Under the pieces are notes generated by a model, which worked only from the letters and a program-made list of their open reading frames with translations, did no database searches and was not told the origin of the DNA. A DNA stretch of 64,000 bases from Posidonia oceanica (Eukaryota; Streptophyta; Magnoliopsida; Alismatales; Posidoniaceae). A program made the position numbers and the translations under genes. This document shows positions 58,141 to 64,000 of this stretch, in pieces. Each line of letters opens with the position of its first letter. The first letter of the stretch is position 1. The DNA is taken from the NCBI GenBank assembly GCA_037176725.1, contig JAZBRS010000035.1:42976001-43040000 (forward strand), written 5' to 3'.

Positions 58141-58640
58141 TGCATCGTCTTGCGTGCTTTCAAGTTTTCTTGCTTCGTTTTGCGTGCCGCTTCTTCGTCT
58201 TGCACCATTTTGCATGCCCTTTAGTTTTCTCGCTCCGTTTCGCGTGCTTTCAAGTTTTCTCGCCCCGTTTTGCGTGCCGCTTCTTTGTCTTGCACCTTTT
58301 TGCGTGCCCTTTAGTTTTCTCGCCTCGTTTTGCGTGTAGCCTTGTTTTCTTGCACCGTTTTGCATGCCGCTTCTTTGTCTTGCATCGTTTTGCGTGCCCT
58401 TTAGTTTCCTCGCCTCGTTTTGCATGTAGTCTTGTTTTCTCGCACCGTTTTGCGTGTCCTTTCGTTTTCTCGTCTCGTTTTGCGTGCCCTTGTTTTTCTT
58501 GCCCGGTTTTGCACCCTTCTTTCGTTTTCCGCACCGTTTTGCGTCCTTGTTCCGTTCCTTGCATCATTTTGCATGTCAACCTTGTTTTCGCACCGTTTCG
58601 CATTCTTGTTTCGTTCCTCGCACTGTTTTACGCTGTTTCC
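58141..58640 (+). repeat. TTTTGCGTGC-type array in the shared LTR
   Basis: About 16 units of roughly 30 bp with the core CACCGTTTTGCGTGCC and TTTTCTCG spacers. Two spacer types (CTTCTTTGTCTTG and CTTTAGTTTTCTCG) alternate in the first half. Confidence 0.88.
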
Positions 58641-58940
58641 TCTTGCATGTCGCTTGCATTGCCTGTTTTCCCTGCTGTTTTGTTTTATCGCCTGCATTTG
58701 CATATAGGGCAGTGATGCTTACTGTCCGGAGTTCTCACGAGCCAGGCCTCGCCCGGTTCGGAACACAGACAGCGTTGCTGAGCGCTTAGATTGCACGTTT
58801 ACTTCCTTGCATCGTCTTTCATCACTTAGAGCACACCTTTGAGCATTTAGATAGGCATTCATTGGCACTTAGGCATTCAAAGTCTGCATTTCCTTGCATA
58901 TGCGAGCGTAAGCCTAGAAAGACCGATTCTCGGGCGTGTC

Positions 58941-58962
58941 GGGGGTGCCTAACACCTTCCCC
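58941..58962 (+). promoter_or_regulatory. Conserved LTR hairpin block, E4 copy
   Basis: GGTGCCTAACACC within a G run and C run, 373 nt before the PBS, the strongest form of the predicted stem. Confidence 0.55.
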
Positions 58963-59158
58963 GCGCGTAACAAGAGTCCTTACCCTCTCTTGGCCCGCAT
59001 TGACCATATTGCCCTTGTCCTCGGCACGAGTCACATCATTTGCATTCATTTGCATCTTATTTCTTTTGCATTGCCCTGCATTGCATCTTTTGCTTGGTTT
59101 TGCGCGATTATTCACGCATTTCCCTGGTTTTCCTCGTCTTCCGATTTAATAGACTTGG

Positions 59159-59169
59159 TGGCGACTCCG
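59159..59169 (+). other. PBS-like motif inside the shared LTR
   Basis: TGGCGACTCCG, identical to the first 11 bases of the E4 PBS and 176 nt upstream of it, in the context TTTAATAGACTTGG that is shared with the other LTRs. Confidence 0.7.
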
Positions 59170-59334
59170 ATTTTATCTTATCTTCTTCTTTTCTTTCCCT
59201 TTTTCCCTCTTTTAAATGTTTTTGAGTTAGGTCTTCCTTCTCGGACATAGCCGCTAATAGTGAGCCTGATTCCGATCGGTGCACGCGAGCTTTGGCAACG
59301 TGCATGGACGATCCGAACACTGGGATTACTACAG

Positions 59335-59352
59335 TGGCGACTCCGCTCGGGA
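59335..59352 (+). other. E4 primer-binding site
   Basis: TGGCGACTCCGCTCGGGA, 17 of 18 positions matching the tRNA-Arg-type PBS, the best in the window. Confidence 0.9.
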
Positions 59353-60674
59353 TAAGACTAGACTCCAGCTTTCGTCCCTAGCTTTTCGCTCACCTGTTTT
59401 CGCAACTTTTGTCTGTCTTGTGTGCCTTCTTCGCCTGTTTTGCTCGCTTTTCCGTGCAAACTCCTAGCAAGTCACTTCGTGGCTACTTTGCTTAGGTTTT
59501 GCACCTCCTTTTGGCTGCTTTCGCCTTGGTTTTTGTTCCGTCTTGCTCTGCTTTGTCTAACTTGCTTGTTTGCTTGCCTTTTTCCTTCCCTCCGCTCTTA
59601 CTTCCTTTACAGTTTACTTGTTTTTATTTTTCTTGCTTTACTTGCTTATTATTGCCTTAATTATCGCACATTGCATGTCTACATACTTGTTTGGCAATAT
59701 TACATGCTTTTTGAATGATGAATGTTTTCTTTTACACGTTTGCTATGTCACTACGCACGCACATGCCTTGCATACATGCCTTTTGACTTGATGAATGTTT
59801 TTTCTTCACCATTATGCTCACAAACACTTGCACATGCCATGCACATGCCTTTTGTTTTGTTGTATGATTGTATGCCTGCCATGCTTGACTGATTTTCTTC
59901 CCTTTCGCACATGCCGTGCCTAGGATAGTAGAAACTTGTTTGCTCTCCCCATGGTTAATTAAAAAAAACGCAAGTAAAAAGAACTCCTAGGAGCAACTAG
60001 AGACTCTGAACAATCCTTCACTCCCTTTTGGTTAATAAAATGTGCAAGATAAAAGACTTTAATCATTTGCATAAGCATCATATAGGGCATGCATTCTTCT
60101 CCTCTGAGTCCACCTACTAGTCTGCGAAGGACGGTTCCGGCTTCTCACCCCGATGCTTTGGCATGGTGTGAGTCAGTCGGTCTGTCCCCCCTTGTCCGAG
60201 GTCGTGTCGGTGTTAGTGGAGGGTACCACCCACGCTTTGGCGGGGTAGAGGCCACCAACGCACCACCCTGTCATTACCTGAGCTTTGGGCCGGGAGTTAG
60301 ACAGGGAGCCTACTTTTCTGACTTGAGTCGGTGACCCGTACACTTGTGGATACCCGGAGTAGACTACCTATTAGGAAACACTAGATTGGTGAGAGAGGGA
60401 GCATGCTAGAAAGCATACATGTCATCCATGCCATAACTTAGTGCATTTTGCATCTCTTTTTTCTAACCCTAGTTTTCTGTTGTGTCTTTAATAGAGTTCA
60501 GTAAGCGATCTCCTTAGCTGGAGCTCGGGTTTTCCTCTTTGCTGACATCTCTGCTGAGACACCTGTACTCGACCATCTCTTTCTGAGCTACTCGTCTTTG
60601 CGAGTATAGCTCCTCGTAGAGCCCGTCCCCTTTTCCCTCGTCGCAGCCCCATTTTGACTCGCTCTCGGTCAGCA
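59353..60674 (+). other. E4 5' leader
   Basis: T-rich first part (59353-59900) without features, then the leader block conserved among all four elements (about 60000-60420), including the candidate leader ORF. A possible splice acceptor TTTAATAG ends at 60494, about 180 nt before gag. Confidence 0.6.
60089..60334 (+). CDS. Candidate leader ORF in E4 (81 codons)
   Basis: Open frame upstream of gag whose core matches the E1 leader ORF (SVGLSPLVRGRVG, GGYHPRFGGVEATNAPPC). No domain recognised. It has a stop TGA at the conserved GAGTCGGTGA and an ATG in context CATGCATTC. See the E1 entry for substitution counts. If translated it would be a small Arg/Gly/Pro-rich protein or an upstream ORF tuning gag translation. 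Confidence 0.35.
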   Translation: MHSSPLSPPTSLRRTVPASHPDALAWCESVGLSPLVRGRVGVSGGYHPRFGGVEATNAPPCHYLSFGPGVRQGAYFSDLSR

Positions 60675-63600
60675 ATGGCCCAGCGCACCGTCGAGACCCC
60701 CCTCACCCTTGCCTCGGAGGTGGTTCCCGCTCTGGCCCCTCTGGCTCCCGTTTTTAGCCCCTCTATGCCCTTTGTGACGCCAGGATTTTCTCCTTTGTCG
60801 TCTGGGGCACCCCAGTTTGCTGTGGGACAGTGGCAGACGCTCACTCCTCCTGATCCGGTCACCGAGTCCATCTTGATGGCCACTTCACGTGTTCTGGAGG
60901 CACCACTGACCCCACCTTCTCAGGGTTTTGTCACTTTTGACCCTTCTGCTGCGGCGACTCTCGCCCTAGGATTCCAGTCTCCCGGACAGTCCGGATCTCT
61001 TGGTTCTGGTTCCTCGCCGGCACTGCAATTCAGTGTTCCCACTGACGGAACACCTGAAGAGCAGTACCAGCAACTGATGGACACTATCCAGCGACTGCAG
61101 GGTATAGCTCTGTCAATCCGCCCTCCTTCCCCTCCTGTTGTTCCTGAGGTTCCTGTGCGGCCTGCTCTCGCACATCTTGCATTGCACTCTGCACTTCCGC
61201 CTAGACCATCGTCCCAACTGCTCACGGTTCCGACGATGGGGGCACGTATTCCGCCTCCTGCATCTGCACCACACCTCACACAGCATGCACCTCCGCCACC
61301 TGGTGGCCAGTCGTTCGGACTGGTGGGAGCACAGTATCTCGCAGGCCCGTCCCCCGGCGTCGCCCTGGTACGGCCGCTGATGCTCCAACATCCTGCACCC
61401 ACCGCACAGCATACCATTTATCCTCCCCCTTTGCATCAGGCTCAGATTTCCACATGCATCCCTCCTTGCACTCCACCACAGCACGGGTATGCCGGCCATC
61501 ACTTTGCGTCACCAGGCGATGTGATGGTGGATCCGGAGGAGCACCTCGGTGCGACCCAATCGGCATACGTGGTCCCTGCCCCCGCTGCCCCATCACCTGT
61601 GGCAGCTATTCCAGACCCCATCAACAACAGGATGGATGTTCTGGAGAAGGCACTGCGTCTAGTGCAGGGCACGGACCACCAGACCTACCAGTTCCCCGAC
61701 CTCTGCTGTTTCCCAGAGGCGGTACTCCCCCCAAAGTTCAAAATACCGGACTTTGAGAAGTATGATGGTAGGGGCTACCCCATAGCCCATCTGAAGGCGT
61801 ACTGCGGTGATCTCGCCCAACTCCAGGCGGACGAGAGGTTGCTGATCCGCCTGTTCCAAAAGAGTTTGTCTGGTCCGGCCCTCAAGTGGTTCACCTCGCT
61901 TGACATGGCTACGATTAAGACTTGGAACGACCTAAGCCAGGTGTTCTTGGAACAATACTCCTTCAACCTCGATCTGGTCCCAAAGCGCGTGGACTTGATC
62001 GCAACCAAGCAGAATCCGGGCGAGCCGTTCAGGGAGTACGTCGGCCGCTGGCATGCCCTTGCCTCGCAAGTTCGAGATAGGCCCTCCGACGAGGAGTCTA
62101 TCGAGATCATCATAAAAGGGGCACAGTCATCCACCGGAGCTTTGCTTAGCATCCAACCTGTCACGACCTTCACTGCTTTGATCCGAGCTGGCACTCGCGT
62201 AGAGAGTTCGTTGCGGAGTGGCAACTTCCCCGCACTCTCTGTGCTTGCCAAGCAGGCCCCCGCCAGCAACGACGGTAGTAGCAGCAGCGCCATCAACAAC
62301 AACAACAGTCTCAACAACAATCGTCCCAAGAGGAAGGATCCGCCGAAGCCTGTTGTCGCATACGTCGACTCCCCTGCTGCGCCCGTCCGTCTGGCGTCCC
62401 GGCCTGCCCCTCCTCAGATCTATTACGCACCTGCACCTAGGGCACACCCTACACCACAAATCACTACCACCGCTCGACCGGTCTATCTTGCCGCACCGGT
62501 TCAGCAAGGACAATTCCAGAGGCCGAGACGGCCACCCATGGAGAAGCGGAAGTTCGCCCCACTGGTGGAACCGCTCACTGCCGTCCTCCCTAAGGTTGCG
62601 TCGCTCCTAAGATTTCCGGAGGTTCGCCCGCCACCAAACCCACTACCGCATTGGTTTAAGGCGAATCTTTTCTGCGACTTTCATCGAAGCGTCGGGCATT
62701 CGACTGATAGTTGTTTCACTCTCCGGAATGCTATCCAGGACTTGATCGAATCGGGAACGATTGTGATCGACACGCACGAGGCATCCACTTCTGCACCATC
62801 TCATGCACCTGCATCAGCATCTGCCCCAGCTAATGTTGTCCGCCGACCCCTGCCGGAGCACTCCTATTCAGGAGGCGCAGGGACCTCAGGAATTCACTCC
62901 TTGTTTCCTTCTGGGTCTCTCACATCTGTGGTAGATCCTTCCGAGCTTATCCATGATGTTTCTACTCCCTTTCCAGTCTCTCTCTATCTTGCGGCTATCG
63001 TCGGTTCCGAGTCGGGCGTCCATATGATCCGACCGCGCACCAGGCTGGAGCGTTCTCCCGCATCAGCCGCCATGCTTCCCCGGGCCCAAGCCCCAATTCA
63101 TCTCCTAGCCAGACCTCAGCCAGAGCTTCCTGTGCACCTACTAGCAAGACCTCAGTCCCCACCTAGCTTGCCTTCCCAACTACCCTCCTACCCATGCCCT
63201 CCTCAACCTGTAGCCCCTCTTGTGCTCGCTGCACGCGCTCCCGTGGTTATTAACCTAACCCGAGATACCCATCGCGTACCTTACAGCTACGCCACAGAAA
63301 TGTGTGCGGAAGTGACGCGATCGGGGAGGGTTTACAGACCTCCAACACCAGTAACCAGACCTAGTCACCCAGAACCTGCAATACCATTGCCTTCAGTCCA
63401 GCCTACAGTCCCACTACCTTCAGGCCAGCCTCTTGAATCCACCATAGCTGAACCTGTCCCTACAACTGCACCACCTGCTACCAAGAAATGCCAGCCTAAA
63501 GCCGACATCACATCCCAGCTCAAAAAAGTTAAAGCCGACATATCCATCTGGGACCTGATACACACTTCTGCCGAGCACCGCGAGGCTTTCCTTCGCGTGT

Positions 63601-64000
63601 TCCAAGCCGCCCGTGTGTCCCAGGCCATAGAACCTGCCGCCTTGGAAAGCATGGTCGGGATGATCGCGGAGCCCCAGGTCATCACTTTCACGAGTGATGA
63701 GCTGCCTCCGGCGGGGATTAATCATAACCAACCCTTGTTCGTCACGGTACAATTCAAGAACTTTCGCATTCCCCTTGCGCTGTTCGCATTCCCCTTGCGC
63801 TGGTCGATAATGGGTCAGGCCTTAATGTCTGTCCCTTGCGAACAGCAATCAAGCTCGGATTCAAGGCCGAGGACATTACTCCAGCTGTAAAGGGAATGAC
63901 AGCTTTTGATAACACTCACCATGACGCTCTAGGGATTCTGATTATTCCTCTGATCATTGGTCCGGTCACATTCGATGTGGAATTCTACGTCGTTGACTTG
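60675..64000 (+). CDS. E4 gag-protease, nearly intact, runs off the window
   Basis: The first true ATG is 60675 (MAQRTVETPL). The frame stays open for about 1,030 residues before a 20-bp duplication. Residues 1-340 are Pro/Ala-rich with a short helix DPINNRMDVLEKALRLVQG near 310-330. Residues about 350-480 are the retrotransposon gag core (KWFTSLDMATIKTWNDLSQV). Residues about 520-560 are Ser/Asn-rich. The knuckle CDFHRSVGHSTDSC lies at about 666-679. HLLARPQ repeats are near 810-830, and the pre-protease helix IWDLIHTSAEHREAFLRVFQ is followed by GINHNQPLFVTVQFKNF. The duplication at 63763-63802 shifts the frame, so the active-site VDNGSGLNV is encoded in another frame. This is the youngest-looking copy; the protease and pol continue beyond the window. 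Confidence 0.9.
63763..63802 (+). repeat. 20-bp tandem duplication breaking the E4 protease frame
   Basis: The 20-bp segment beginning TTCGCATTCC and ending GCGCTG occurs twice in direct succession with no difference, while E2 and E3 have it once. Twenty is not a multiple of three, so the frame is lost. Confidence 0.95.

Larger units (their letters stand above)
53963..59333 (+). mobile_element. Shared LTR between E3 and E4 (5,371 bp)
   Basis: It starts TGTTGACACCCCATTTTGA directly after the E3 pol end and finishes ATTACTACA one base before the E4 PBS. It therefore acts both as E3 3' LTR and E4 5' LTR. CT-rich (about 54360-54640) and A-rich (54650-55480) tracts, the TATA candidate, the 30-bp-type array and conserved blocks follow the same order as in 37718-43871. 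The first 80 bp and many internal repeats are strongly diverged from that copy. Confidence 0.88.

Noticed and set aside
60654..60674. Upstream TTG start for E4 gag
   Set aside because: TTG is not expected to start a plant element gag; the conserved ATG at 60675 aligns with starts in E1, E2 and E3.

Overview
The window looks like heterochromatic nuclear DNA of a flowering plant with a large genome. It is built almost entirely of Ty3/gypsy LTR retrotransposons of the Tat/Ogre type plus a small array of plant mobile domain (PMD) genes. The evidence is the primer-binding site, which fits plant tRNA-Arg as reported for Ogre; the domain order gag, protease, RT, degenerate RNase H, second RNase H, integrase; plant-type introns; and decay dominated by C-to-T changes at CAG/CTG sites. 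I cannot name the species. I saw no tRNA, rRNA, CRISPR array or ordinary single-copy host gene.

Layout. (1) 1-18511: element E1 on the minus strand. Its 3' LTR is cut by the window start (1-1572), its internal region is 1573-15616 and its 5' LTR is 15617-18511. Besides gag-pol it carries a 3' minisatellite and a nearly open PMD reading frame downstream of integrase. (2) 18512-25495: three PMD-family genes in tandem on the plus strand. A (18512-19575) is truncated by E1, B (19970-23065) has eight exons, and C (23897-25310) has two exons. Each is preceded by a related promoter block, and a fourth block (about 25420-25495) is interrupted by the next element. (3) 25496-37717: element E2 (plus), whose 5' LTR holds seven clusters of an 18-bp palindrome; it is cut off just after its second RNase H. 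(4) 37718-64000: a very long-LTR family inserted into E2 and arranged LTR (37718-43871), internal region E3 (43872-53962), shared LTR (53963-59333), internal region E4 (59334 to the window end).

All copies except E4 are clearly dead. E3 pol keeps a single frame for about 3.5 kb but holds eleven TAG and two TGA stops. E4 has an uninterrupted gag-protease frame of about 1,030 codons, broken only by a 20-bp tandem duplication just before the protease active site.

How the parts relate. Four things recur across otherwise diverged LTRs: the terminal 19-20 bp; a hairpin block about 320-375 nt before the PBS; an 11-nt copy of the PBS start about 163-176 nt before the real PBS; and a structured leader with a candidate 80-87 codon ORF (open in E1 and E4). 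The most interesting link is that palindromic modules of GCGTCCAACGTTGGACGC type occur both in the E2 LTR and directly upstream of the TATA box of PMD gene B (weaker upstream of C). This suggests shared regulation, or shared origin, of PMD genes and retrotransposon LTRs. Alignments were made by eye, so identities and boundaries are approximate to a few bases unless stated.
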